Shown here: positions 56,329-64,000 of the stretch, one piece after another | Numbering within the stretch: position 1 is the first letter of the stretch | How the letters are laid out: each line of letters begins with the position of its first letter | Assembly (NCBI RefSeq): GCF_000379765.1 | Contig: NZ_KB903498.1 | Location: forward strand, 66,778 to 130,777 | Length of the DNA: 64,000 bases | From: Flexithrix dorotheae DSM 6795 | GTDB lineage: Bacteria; Bacteroidota; Bacteroidia; Cytophagales; Flammeovirgaceae | Reading direction: 5' to 3' | The notes under the pieces: generated by a model | Told to the model about the DNA's origin: nothing | Seen by the model: the letters and a program-made list of their open reading frames with translations, nothing else | Database searches by the model: none | Translations under genes and position numbers: made by a program

Positions 56329-57336
56329 ATGGAAGTTTTTTTACCTTTTCTACTGGTAATTTTTGCCAGTATTTTCCAGGGAAGTTTTGGCCTGGGAATG
56401 AAATATATGGCTCCTTTAAAATGGGAAGTCTGGTGGCTGGTCCATGTGACTATTGCCATGGTGATTTTTCCACTAACCTGGGCCATTATCGCTGTTCCTG
56501 ATCTATTCAGTATCATATCCAGCGCACCTGCAAGTGCCATTGGTTTGGGGGTATTATTCGGGTTTTTATGGGGAATTGGAGGGATATTGTTTGGAAAAAG
56601 TATTCCCTATATTGGCCTTTCCTTAACTTATGGAATTGTGATGGGATTAGCCGCCTCTGTAGGGTCATTAATACCGTTGTTTCAAATGGAAAATGCTTTT
56701 TCTCATCCATCAGTTCCTTATATTATTGCCGGAGTAATGATCATGTTAGTGGGTGTGGCCATTACTGCCAAAGCAGGTATCAACCGCGATAAAATAACTA
56801 ATGCAGAAAAGGGTTCCTCCAATATTATTTTGGGGATATCTATTGCCGTAAGTTGTGGCATTTTATCCGCCTTGTTAAATGTGGGATTTGCCAATGCCAC
56901 ACCGGTTGCAAAAGTAGCAGAATCTGCCGGGGTAATTACCAGAAACAGTAGTCTGGCCGCATGGGTGGTGGTTTTATTAGGGGCATATGGCATGAATGCG
57001 ATATATGCAATTTTCTTGTTATTCAGGAATAAGAGCTGGTCAGAATTTAAAACTGCAAATGCCAAAAAGTCTTTTCTTTGGGCTATAATTGCTGGTCTGT
57101 TCTGGTTTGCTGCATTAGGCATTTATGGCCAGGGTTCTGCATTAATGGGTGAAATGGGACCAATTATTGGCTGGCCGATATTGCTGGGTTTATCTTTGAT
57201 TATCAGTAATTTCTGGGGATATAGATCCGGTGAATGGAAGGATGCAAAAAAGCCATTCCAGTTGTTATTAATGGGATTAGCAGTGCTGATTTTTGCAAGT
57301 GCCATTCTTGGATATTCTAACACTGTTGGTATATGA
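56329..57336 (+). CDS. RhaT-like sugar-proton symporter
   Basis: 335 residues with ten membrane helices. The start FLPFLLVIFASIFQGSFGLGMKYM and the repeated GxxxG-rich helices match the L-rhamnose-proton symporter (RhaT) family in the DMT superfamily. In this operon it probably carries 3,6-anhydrogalactose or another galactan monosaccharide across the inner membrane. The next gene starts 4 bp before its stop (ATGA overlap), so they are translationally coupled. Confidence 0.88.
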   Translation: MEVFLPFLLVIFASIFQGSFGLGMKYMAPLKWEVWWLVHVTIAMVIFPLTWAIIAVPDLFSIISSAPASAIGLGVLFGFLWGIGGILFGKSIPYIGLSLTYGIVMGLAASVGSLIPLFQMENAFSHPSVPYIIAGVMIMLVGVAITAKAGINRDKITNAEKGSSNIILGISIAVSCGILSALLNVGFANATPVAKVAESAGVITRNSSLAAWVVVLLGAYGMNAIYAIFLLFRNKSWSEFKTANAKKSFLWAIIAGLFWFAALGIYGQGSALMGEMGPIIGWPILLGLSLIISNFWGYRSGEWKDAKKPFQLLLMGLAVLIFASAILGYSNTVGI

Positions 57337-58355
57337 ACCGGAAAATTTTGGGATATGGAGAGTTGATGTTACGGTTGTCCCCCCAGGGCCATGGCAATTT
57401 AATAGAACAATCTGATGCCCTGCACATGTCTTTTGCGGGTGCGGAAGCAAATATAATTGCCGATTTAGCTTTGCTTGGGCATCACACTTTATTTTTCACC
57501 ACTTTTCCCGGAAATCCCATTGGTAGAAAAGCCAACCAGTTTTTGAATAGTTTTGGTGTAAATACTGATCTGATTTCCTGGAAAGAGGGGAGGTTAGGGA
57601 CTTATTATATCGAACATGGTTCTTCTATCCGGGCCACAAGAGTGACTTACGATCGCGAAAATTCATTATTTTCCAATACAAAAATTTCCCATAAAGAGTG
57701 GGAAAATGCACTTTCAGCTGTGGAGGTGTTAATTCTTACCGGCATTACTCCTGCACTTTCAGAAATATGTATGCTCAATGTAAAAACTGCGCTGAAGGTT
57801 TGCAAAGGGAGAAGTATAAAAGTATTGTTTGACCTGAATTTCAGGCGGACTTTGTGGAAAAATGACAAAGCAAAACAATTTTTTGAAAGTATATTACCGG
57901 ATGTGGCGATTCTGTGTGGCAATGTAGGATCAGCATTTGATATTTTTAATATCCGTACGTCTGAAATAGAAGATTACAAAAGCCTTGAACAGGCGACCAG
58001 ACAGGCAGCGGATGAATTGGGAAATTATGGTGAATTTGAGTATATAGCCATGACGATGAGGCTACAGGAAAATGCAAGTAAAAACAGACTTGGGGGATTT
58101 ATCAAAAAGGAAGAGAAATACGCTTTTAGCCATGCTATTTCCATCAAAATAATTGATCGCCTGGGTGGGGGAGACGCTTTTGCGGCTGCGGTGCTCCATG
58201 GTATTTTAAAAAAGTGGGAATTGGATAAAATTGTGAATTTTTCTGCTGCGGCCTTCGCTGCTACACAGACTATTCAGGGAGATATAAATTTTCTCACTGA
58301 GGAAGAAATTTTAAGTCTTGCAAATGGGAATACCAGAGGATTCGTAAAGAGATAG
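57333..58355 (+). CDS. dauC: PfkB-family 2-keto-3-deoxy-galactonate/gluconate kinase
   Basis: 340 residues. The N-terminal ribokinase fold starts ILGYGELMLRLSP, as in KDG kinases, with the substrate-lid segment FAGAEANIIADLALLGH. The ATP/anion-hole signature RLGGGDAFAAAVLHG contains the catalytic Asp281. It phosphorylates the 2-keto-3-deoxy acid made by the cycloisomerase. It is coupled to the transporter gene before it, and the aldolase gene follows after 3 bp. Confidence 0.88.
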   Translation: MNRKILGYGELMLRLSPQGHGNLIEQSDALHMSFAGAEANIIADLALLGHHTLFFTTFPGNPIGRKANQFLNSFGVNTDLISWKEGRLGTYYIEHGSSIRATRVTYDRENSLFSNTKISHKEWENALSAVEVLILTGITPALSEICMLNVKTALKVCKGRSIKVLFDLNFRRTLWKNDKAKQFFESILPDVAILCGNVGSAFDIFNIRTSEIEDYKSLEQATRQAADELGNYGEFEYIAMTMRLQENASKNRLGGFIKKEEKYAFSHAISIKIIDRLGGGDAFAAAVLHGILKKWELDKIVNFSAAAFAATQTIQGDINFLTEEEILSLANGNTRGFVKR

Positions 58356-58358
58356 AAA

Positions 58359-59012
58359 ATGACTAAAGAAGAAATTTTAACTGAATTATTCCAAACAAAA
58401 ATTGTGGCCATCATCAGGTTAGACAAATCTGAGCCAGTCGTCCAGGTTGCTGAAGCTTTAGTAAAAGGAGGAGTAAAGGCCATTGAAGTCACCATAGGTA
58501 CGCCAAACGCTGTGGAAGAAATTGAAAAGCTGGCTGGAAATCCGGATATATTAGCCGGAGCGGGATCAGTGATCAATGCAGAAATGGCTGAATTGGTGAT
58601 TAAAGCCGGGGCGCAATTTATTGTAACACCTGTTAGTAAACCGGAGATAATAGAAATGGCCCATCGGTATGGAAAACCTGTTTTATCAGGAGCTTTTACG
58701 CCAGCTGAAATGTTACAGGCCTACGAATGGGGAGCCGATATTGTAAAAATGTTTCCGGCTGAGTCGCTGGGATTGCCTTATTTCAAGGCTGTAAAAGCAC
58801 CACTCCCACAATTACCAATTATGCCAACAGGAGGTATCACTATAGACAATGCCAGAGAATGGATTCAAAATGGAGCAGTTTGCTTAGGGGTGGGAAGTAC
58901 CCTGGTAAATAAAAAATTGATTGCACAAAACGATTATGAAGCTATTTCGAAATTGGCCAGAGGAATGAGAGAAGCAGTAAATCGGGCAATGGCTCAATTT
59001 TACCCCGGATAA
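58359..59012 (+). CDS. dauD: KDPG/KDPGal aldolase
   Basis: 217 residues, class I aldolase of the Eda family. The Schiff-base Lys130 lies in GADIVKMFPAE and the general-acid Glu in KAIEVTIGTPNA; FVTP-type PVSKPEI and PTGGITIDNA are the phosphate-binding strands. It splits the 6-phosphate of the 2-keto-3-deoxy acid into pyruvate and glyceraldehyde 3-phosphate. Last gene of the operon. Confidence 0.92.
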   Translation: MTKEEILTELFQTKIVAIIRLDKSEPVVQVAEALVKGGVKAIEVTIGTPNAVEEIEKLAGNPDILAGAGSVINAEMAELVIKAGAQFIVTPVSKPEIIEMAHRYGKPVLSGAFTPAEMLQAYEWGADIVKMFPAESLGLPYFKAVKAPLPQLPIMPTGGITIDNAREWIQNGAVCLGVGSTLVNKKLIAQNDYEAISKLARGMREAVNRAMAQFYPG

Positions 59013-59031
59013 GCGAAGATTTCTCAAAAAG

Positions 59032-59097
59032 AGGTAAAATAATGTAAGTAGAAGATAATTTTTTGAAATAGGAAATCTGAAAATTCCCATTCCTTTG
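59032..59097 (+). promoter_or_regulatory. GGTAAAAT-pair promoter C (GH127/sulfatase genes)
   Basis: GGTAAAAT at 59033 and a weaker second copy GATAATTT at 59054 (21 bp), then TTTG at 59094 in TCCTTTGTAT, 40 bp on. It gives a leader of about 65 bases before ATG 59168. Confidence 0.65.
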
Positions 59098-59167
59098 TAT
59101 CCAAGAAAGCTTCAAAAAAGGAATTAAGGTGATTTTTAATGACCTGATAAAAAGAACAAATAATAAG

Positions 59168-61198
59168 ATGAAAATGAAAATACAAATTATAGCTATCCTT
59201 AGCCTGATTTCAATAAACCTTACTTTTGCTCAGGAAAAAGGAATTATAAATAATGGAAAAAGTCCTTATGTAAAATTAAGAAGTGTAAATCTTGGGGATT
59301 GCCAGTGGACTGAAGGATTTTGGGCAGATAAATTCAAAATAGCCGAAAAATCTATGGTGCCTTATATGGGTAGCCTTTTATGCGGAGATACAGGTCATGC
59401 CTTAAATAACTTCAAAATTGCTGCTGGTTTAAAAGAAGGAGAACATAAAGGAATGCACTGGCATGATGGAGATTTTTACAAATGGCTGGAAGCTTCTATG
59501 TATATCTATGCTCAAAATGGGGACAAAAAAATATTGGAAGAGGTAGATCAGTATATTGAAATAATCGGGAAGGCTCAGGAAGCAGATGGTTATTTGCAAA
59601 CCCAAACGCAACTCCGGGACCATGTGGACCGGTATGAAAACAGAAGATTTCACGAAATGTACAACACGGGGCATTTACTTACAAGTGCCTGTATTCATTA
59701 CCGAATTTCCGGCCAGCGGAATTTTCTTGATATTGCCATTAAACATGCCGATCTGCTTTACACCATTTTTATGCCCGAGACAAAGCAATTTGGACGCTTT
59801 GGATTTAACCAAACGCAAATTATGGGTTTGGTGGAATTATACCGAACTACCGGGGATAAAAAATATTTAGAGCTGGCAGAAAGGTTCATCAATAACCGGG
59901 GGAAATATAAAGTGGAGCATCATCCTACTACTCAGGGATATCCTATTGGGGATATGGTGCAGGAAAGAACTCCTTTAAGAGAATCGGATGAAGCGGTGGG
60001 GCATGCTGTTCTGGCATTGTATTATTATGCTGGAGCTGCTGATGTATATGCGGAAACTGGTGAAAAAGCCCTGATTGATGCCCTGGACCGGTTATGGGAA
60101 AATGTTACCTACAAAAAAATGTATGTTACCGGGGCAGTTGGACAGGCGCATTATGGAGCATCTACTAATAGGGATATGATTCAGGAAGGATTCATTAATG
60201 AATACATGATGCCGAACATGACTGCTTATAATGAAACCTGTGCCAATGTTTGTAATTCTATGTTTAATTTTCGGATGATGGGATTGCATGGGGAATCAAA
60301 ATTTGCTGATGTGATGGAACTGGTGCTTTATAATAGTGCCTTGTCGGGAATCAGTCTGGAAGGAAAGGATTATTTTTACGCCAATCCGCTGAGAATGATT
60401 CACAATACCCGGGATTACGAAGCCCATGCAAATGTGACTGAATCTGCCCATAGGGAGCCATATTTAGCCTGCTTTTGTTGTCCTCCAAACTTGGTGCGGA
60501 CTATTGCCAAATTATCCGGTTGGGCTTATAGCTTATCCGATAATGGTTTGTCGGTAAATCTTTTTGGTGGAAATAAACTTGACACCAAATTATTGGACGG
60601 ATCCAGCATCAAACTTACTCAGGAAACACAGTATCCATGGAATGGAGCCGTAAAAATTACTATTGATGAATGTAAAACGGATGCCTTTGAAATAATGGTG
60701 AGAATTCCGGATTGGGCTGTTGGTACTAAGCTGCTGGTAAATGGAAAAAATGCAGGTGTGAAGGCTGTGGCAGGTAATTTTGCTACAATTAAGAGGGAAT
60801 GGAAAAAAGGAGATGTGATAAGCATAGATATGCCAATGGATATCAATTTTGTGGAAGGCCATCCGAGAATTGAAGAAGTGAGAAATCAGGTAGCAATAAA
60901 AAGAGGACCGGTAGTTTACTGTGTAGAATCACCTGATTTACCCAAGGACACCGATATTCTTGATGTGTACATTCCAGGAAATGCCAAATTGGATGTAAAA
61001 TACAATCCTGATTTTTTAGGTGGTGTTTCTACCATCAATGGAAATATTTACCTGCGATCTGATGGAGGAGAAGGCATGTATCGAACCATAAAAAAACCTG
61101 CCTGGAAAACCCTGAAAACTCAATTTGTACCCTACTATGCCTGGAGCAACAGGGGTACTGCAGAAATGACTGTATTTATGCCGGTGGTTTGGGAATAA
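59168..61198 (+). CDS. Glycoside hydrolase family 127 enzyme, probable 3,6-anhydrogalactosidase
   Basis: About 676 residues with a signal peptide (KIQIIAILSLISINLTFAQ); ATG 59168 (or 59174) is preferred over the earlier start at 59129. The family's Zn site is intact: Glu356 and Cys358 (NETCANVCN) and Cys437-Cys438 (CFCCPPN), with Cys437 as the thiolate nucleophile by comparison with the bifidobacterial arabinofuranosidase. In Zobellia, GH127 members of the carrageenan regulon cleave terminal alpha-3,6-anhydro-D-galactose. Given the anhydrogalactose operon next door this is the best prediction; beta-L-arabinofuranosidase is the alternative. Confidence 0.88.
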   Translation: MKMKIQIIAILSLISINLTFAQEKGIINNGKSPYVKLRSVNLGDCQWTEGFWADKFKIAEKSMVPYMGSLLCGDTGHALNNFKIAAGLKEGEHKGMHWHDGDFYKWLEASMYIYAQNGDKKILEEVDQYIEIIGKAQEADGYLQTQTQLRDHVDRYENRRFHEMYNTGHLLTSACIHYRISGQRNFLDIAIKHADLLYTIFMPETKQFGRFGFNQTQIMGLVELYRTTGDKKYLELAERFINNRGKYKVEHHPTTQGYPIGDMVQERTPLRESDEAVGHAVLALYYYAGAADVYAETGEKALIDALDRLWENVTYKKMYVTGAVGQAHYGASTNRDMIQEGFINEYMMPNMTAYNETCANVCNSMFNFRMMGLHGESKFADVMELVLYNSALSGISLEGKDYFYANPLRMIHNTRDYEAHANVTESAHREPYLACFCCPPNLVRTIAKLSGWAYSLSDNGLSVNLFGGNKLDTKLLDGSSIKLTQETQYPWNGAVKITIDECKTDAFEIMVRIPDWAVGTKLLVNGKNAGVKAVAGNFATIKREWKKGDVISIDMPMDINFVEGHPRIEEVRNQVAIKRGPVVYCVESPDLPKDTDILDVYIPGNAKLDVKYNPDFLGGVSTINGNIYLRSDGGEGMYRTIKKPAWKTLKTQFVPYYAWSNRGTAEMTVFMPVVWE

Positions 61199-61211
61199 CC
61201 TTATATTTCAA

Positions 61212-62846
61212 ATGAAAATGAAAAACTTGAAATTACTATTGCAAATCATTATTCTGACTTTCGTAGCTTTTATTAGTCAGGGGCAGGAAAAGAAGAACAT
61301 TCTTTTTATTGCCATAGATGACCTTCGGCCTGAATTGGGATGTTATGGTTCGGAAATAGCCGTGACACCAAATTTGGATAAATTGGCGGGAAACGGGCTT
61401 TTATTTGAAAGGGCTTACTGCCAGCAAGCTATTTGTAGTCCTTCGAGAGCTAGTTTAATGACCGGTTCTCGTCCGGAAACCACCACCATAATTGAGAATT
61501 ATACCTATTTCAGGGACGTGAAACCTGATATCAAAACGATTCCCCAGTATTTTTGGGAAAACGGTTATGAAACAGTTTATTCAGGCAAAATCTTTCATGG
61601 TAAATTTACGGATGAGGAACTTTCCTGGAGCAGAAATCCAGCTCGACCTGCAGTAAATAAACCAAATTTCCCCGGAGGATATGCTTTGCCTGAAAATCAG
61701 GAAATTTATAAAAGGAACAAAGCTGAAATGAAGGCAAAATATGGTGGAGAATCCTATGGGTTGGGATTAGGGCCTGCCTATGAGTGTGCTGAAGTAGAAG
61801 ATCAGGCTTATATGGACGGTTATAATACCGATGTGGCCATTGCTACCCTAAAGGGATTGGCTGAAGATAAAGACAAGCCATTTTTTCTGGGACTTGGTTT
61901 TATAAATCCCCATTTGAATTGGGTTTCCCCAAAAAAATATTGGGATTTGTATAAACCTGAGGAAATTCCGCTAACCACACAGGAAAGCCAGCCTGAAAAT
62001 GGAGCAGCCATGGGGTTGCATGCTTCCTTTGAGTTAAGGGTTCGCGATGGAATTCCCAAATCAGGTAATATTGAGCCCAAATTGGCCAGAAAACTGAAAC
62101 ATGCTTATTTGGCCAGTGTAAGCTATGTAGATGCTCAAATTGGACGCATGATTACCGCTTTGGAAGAGGCAGGATTAAGAGAAAATACCATTATCATCGT
62201 TTGGAGCGACCATGGCTGGCATCTTGGTGATATGGGAGTTTGGGGAAAAGCTACAAATTATGAAATAGCGACCAGAGTTCCTTTAATGATATGGACACCT
62301 GATATGCCTGACAAAAACCGGGGAAAATCGACTGAAGCTTTGGTAGAACTAGTGGATATTTTCCCTACCCTGTGTGAATTAACAGGATTAGCATCTCCCA
62401 AGAAACTGGAAGGACAAAGTTTTGCGCCACTTTTAGAAAATCCAAATCAAAAATGGAAGAAAGCTGCTTTTAGTCAGTTCCCAACTCCGGCTTTAAGAGA
62501 ATGGGCAGCTAATCCACTTTCCCAGGGAATGCGGGAAATTTATTTCGGCCCTTTAATTGAAGAAGTGGAAGGCAGAATTATAGCCCAGCAAAAGGAGAAA
62601 TGGGATAGAGCACTATTCGAAAATAACCTGATGGGCTATGCCATGAGGACGGACCGTTACCGTTTGGTAGTTTGGAAGGATAGGAGGGAGAAAGATGCAA
62701 AACCTGTATTTATAGAATTATTCGATCATCAATCTGACCCGAATGAAACTACCAATATTTCGGAAAAGCATCCAAATGTTGTAGCTAAACTGATGAAGCA
62801 ATTTCAGGAAGGCTGGAAGGGAAACCAAATTGATGTGGGAAATTAA
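61212..62846 (+). CDS. Family S1 sulfatase (S1_7, iduronate-2-sulfatase-like)
   Basis: 544 residues with a signal peptide ending FISQGQ. LFIAIDDLRPELGCYG is typical of the iduronate-2-sulfatase-like S1_7 group; the formylglycine motif is CSPSR with Cys75, and the late metal motif is VWSDHGWHLGDMG. It starts 13 bp after the GH127 gene, so they are cotranscribed from promoter C. An S1_7 sulfatase is also part of the Zobellia carrageenan locus, where it acts on sulfated anhydrogalactose ends; the same role is inferred here. Confidence 0.9.
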   Translation: MKMKNLKLLLQIIILTFVAFISQGQEKKNILFIAIDDLRPELGCYGSEIAVTPNLDKLAGNGLLFERAYCQQAICSPSRASLMTGSRPETTTIIENYTYFRDVKPDIKTIPQYFWENGYETVYSGKIFHGKFTDEELSWSRNPARPAVNKPNFPGGYALPENQEIYKRNKAEMKAKYGGESYGLGLGPAYECAEVEDQAYMDGYNTDVAIATLKGLAEDKDKPFFLGLGFINPHLNWVSPKKYWDLYKPEEIPLTTQESQPENGAAMGLHASFELRVRDGIPKSGNIEPKLARKLKHAYLASVSYVDAQIGRMITALEEAGLRENTIIIVWSDHGWHLGDMGVWGKATNYEIATRVPLMIWTPDMPDKNRGKSTEALVELVDIFPTLCELTGLASPKKLEGQSFAPLLENPNQKWKKAAFSQFPTPALREWAANPLSQGMREIYFGPLIEEVEGRIIAQQKEKWDRALFENNLMGYAMRTDRYRLVVWKDRREKDAKPVFIELFDHQSDPNETTNISEKHPNVVAKLMKQFQEGWKGNQIDVGN

Positions 62847-62920
62847 TCCTAACTGCCAAACATGGATTTTTGCCGGAATATCCTATGGCTGGATTACAAT
62901 TCAAATTGCGGTTATAAAGG

Positions 62921-63007
62921 GGTAAAAATTGGTAAAAAAGAAGGTAAAATAATGTAATTATAGGGTAAATGTTGAGAATTTAATTAATGTAAAATTTGCC
63001 TAATTTG
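62921..63007 (+). promoter_or_regulatory. GGTAAAAT-pair promoter D (second susC)
   Basis: GGTAAAAT at 62943 and GGTAAATG at 62964 (21 bp apart), then TTTG at 63004 in CTAATTTGTAA, 40 bp on. Two extra GGTAAAAA copies at 62921 and 62931 extend the array upstream. Confidence 0.75.
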
Positions 63008-63111
63008 TAAAGTGGAAATATTGATACTTAAATGATTACCAGCAGTTTAAGGTTCAATAAACGCTTTGTAAAGCAATTCCTAATTCGATAAAACCCAATG
63101 TGATAGATAAG

Positions 63112-63255
63112 ATGGACCGGCAGGGTGAGTATTTTACCGATCCTGCCTCATTAAAGCTCCTGAATCCCGATTTACAAAAGGTCTCTATTGAAGACCTTAC
63201 TAAGAAAAAGTGGTTTTTATGGTACATTGGAAATTACGGCTCTTTCCACTATTGA
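63112..63255 (+). CDS. Possible 47-residue protein in the susC leader
   Basis: ATG 63112 to TGA 63255. The peptide begins MDRQGEYFTDPASLKLLNPD and ends WYIGNYGSFHY; the residue mix is coding-like but no family was recognised. GTG 63100 is an alternative start. It may be a leader peptide, a small protein, or a remnant of a lost gene. Confidence 0.3.
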   Translation: MDRQGEYFTDPASLKLLNPDLQKVSIEDLTKKKWFLWYIGNYGSFHY

Positions 63256-63515
63256 GCTCATTAAAAGGAAAGAGGGAATTAAATTTTACCTAAATAAATG
63301 ATTAAATCAAATATCTAAACTAAGCTATTATTCACATTTTTCAACTTGGATCATTATGCTAATAATTCTTTAAACCAGCCAGCTTATAACAAGTTGCACA
63401 TTATAAGTTTATAGAGATTACCTGCTGAGATCCACATTCCATCAAGAGACAAACCAGTATCCCAAGCCCTTTACCAAAAAGGGGAATGTTAAACTATTGT
63501 TTTTAATTTAAAATA

Positions 63516-64000
63516 ATGAAAATGAAAAGGTTACAACTCAAAAGCCGTATGGGCTATCTTTTTAAGTGGTTAGGCCATACCAATCTAACTTTCTTGTTAA
63601 TTCTGGCATTTCAAATTAATGTAAATGCAGCACCGCCTCAACAAAATACGGTTTCTGGAACAGTATCAGATGAAACCGGGCCATTACCTGGTGTTTCCAT
63701 CCTCATTAAAGGGACAAATAGCGGAACAACTACAGATCCAATGGGAAATTTTAAAATTCAGGTAGATGACGAGGCCATACTTGTATTTTCATTTATAGGT
63801 TATGTTTCCTTAGAGCAACCCGTAGACGGAAGGTCGGTAATAGACGTGATTATGGAAGAAGATATGCAAAACCTGGATGAAGTGGTTGTATTAGGTTATA
63901 CAACCAGAAAAAGAGGAGAACTTACCGGATCAGTAAGTACGGTAGAATCCAAAGATATTGCGAGTTCTTCCAGCACCAATATTGCTAAATCCCTTTCAGG
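63516..64000 (+). CDS. susC: SusC/RagA-type TonB-dependent transporter, 3' end beyond window
   Basis: The frame is open to the end of the window (about 161 residues seen). An N-terminal signal (TFLLILAFQINVNA) is followed by a carboxypeptidase-regulatory-like domain (NTVSGTVSDETGPLPGVSI) and the SusC signature LDEVVVLGYTTRKRGELTGSV at the start of the plug. This is the second SusC of the locus and differs from the first in signal peptide and plug. A susD gene is expected just outside the window. It is under promoter D, with a leader of about 500 bases. Confidence 0.93.
   Translation, partial: MKMKRLQLKSRMGYLFKWLGHTNLTFLLILAFQINVNAAPPQQNTVSGTVSDETGPLPGVSILIKGTNSGTTTDPMGNFKIQVDDEAILVFSFIGYVSLEQPVDGRSVIDVIMEEDMQNLDEVVVLGYTTRKRGELTGSVSTVESKDIASSSSTNIAKSLS

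Larger units (their letters stand above)
62847..63515. other. 669-bp intergenic region with promoter D and long susC leader
   Basis: Promoter D occupies 62921-63007. From the inferred transcription start (about 63014) to the susC ATG is about 500 bases, within which a possible small frame lies at 63112-63255. The rest (63256-63515) shows no recognised element. Confidence 0.5.

Overview
The window looks like chromosome from a marine member of the Bacteroidota, probably of Cytophagales type. The evidence is SusC/SusD pairs, a hybrid two-component regulator (HTCS), a type IX secretion sorting domain, many formylglycine sulfatases, an AT-rich composition, and several Bacteroidota-type promoters (TTTG, about 20 bases, TAnnTTTG). 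No rRNA, tRNA, CRISPR array, integrase or transposase gene was seen.

Layout. 1-6 kb: the end of a secreted MopE-repeat protein, katG with an OxyR-like site, and a Tat-exported protein of unknown function. 6-12 kb: a complete RND efflux operon (adaptor, pump, outer-membrane channel). 12-20 kb: two stand-alone sulfatases flanking envelope proteins and a minus-strand crp/transporter/GNAT/nitroreductase group; two repeat patches (15.4 and 18.0-18.2 kb) share a CTAG-ended inverted repeat. 20-28 kb: a convergent nitrogen-metabolism island with a carbamoylase-type amidase and an isochorismatase-fold hydrolase on the plus strand, and asparagine synthetase, an aspartate-carbamoyltransferase-like protein lacking the aspartate-binding motif, an unlisted 41-residue membrane protein, an SSS symporter and a membrane-anchored protein on the minus strand. 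28-37 kb: a serine hydrolase, a three-TIR/transmembrane/WD40 protein overlapping an outer-membrane barrel gene, an ABC-F ATPase and a VOC protein.

37.5-64 kb is a red-algal galactan utilisation locus, most likely for carrageenan: HTCS, SusC, SusD, GH2 beta-galactosidase-like enzyme, AraC regulator, sulfatase, GntP-type permease, and an operon for 3,6-anhydrogalactose catabolism (enolase-superfamily cycloisomerase, aldehyde dehydrogenase, RhaT-like transporter, 2-keto-3-deoxy sugar-acid kinase, KDPG-type aldolase). A GH127 anhydrogalactosidase-like enzyme, another sulfatase and a second SusC (cut by the window end) follow. Inferred flow: sulfatases and glycosidases release galactose and anhydrogalactose; anhydrogalactose is oxidised, ring-opened to a 2-keto-3-deoxy acid, phosphorylated and split to pyruvate and glyceraldehyde 3-phosphate.

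The strongest new observations are: (1) a regulatory module found four times in the galactan locus, two GGTAAAAT direct repeats exactly 21 bp apart with the second exactly 40 bp upstream of a TTTG -7 core; (2) the triple-TIR/WD40 protein coupled to an outer-membrane barrel; (3) two small membrane-protein genes, at 41845-41943 and 25946-26071; (4) the altered carbamoyltransferase in a ureide-like gene set.
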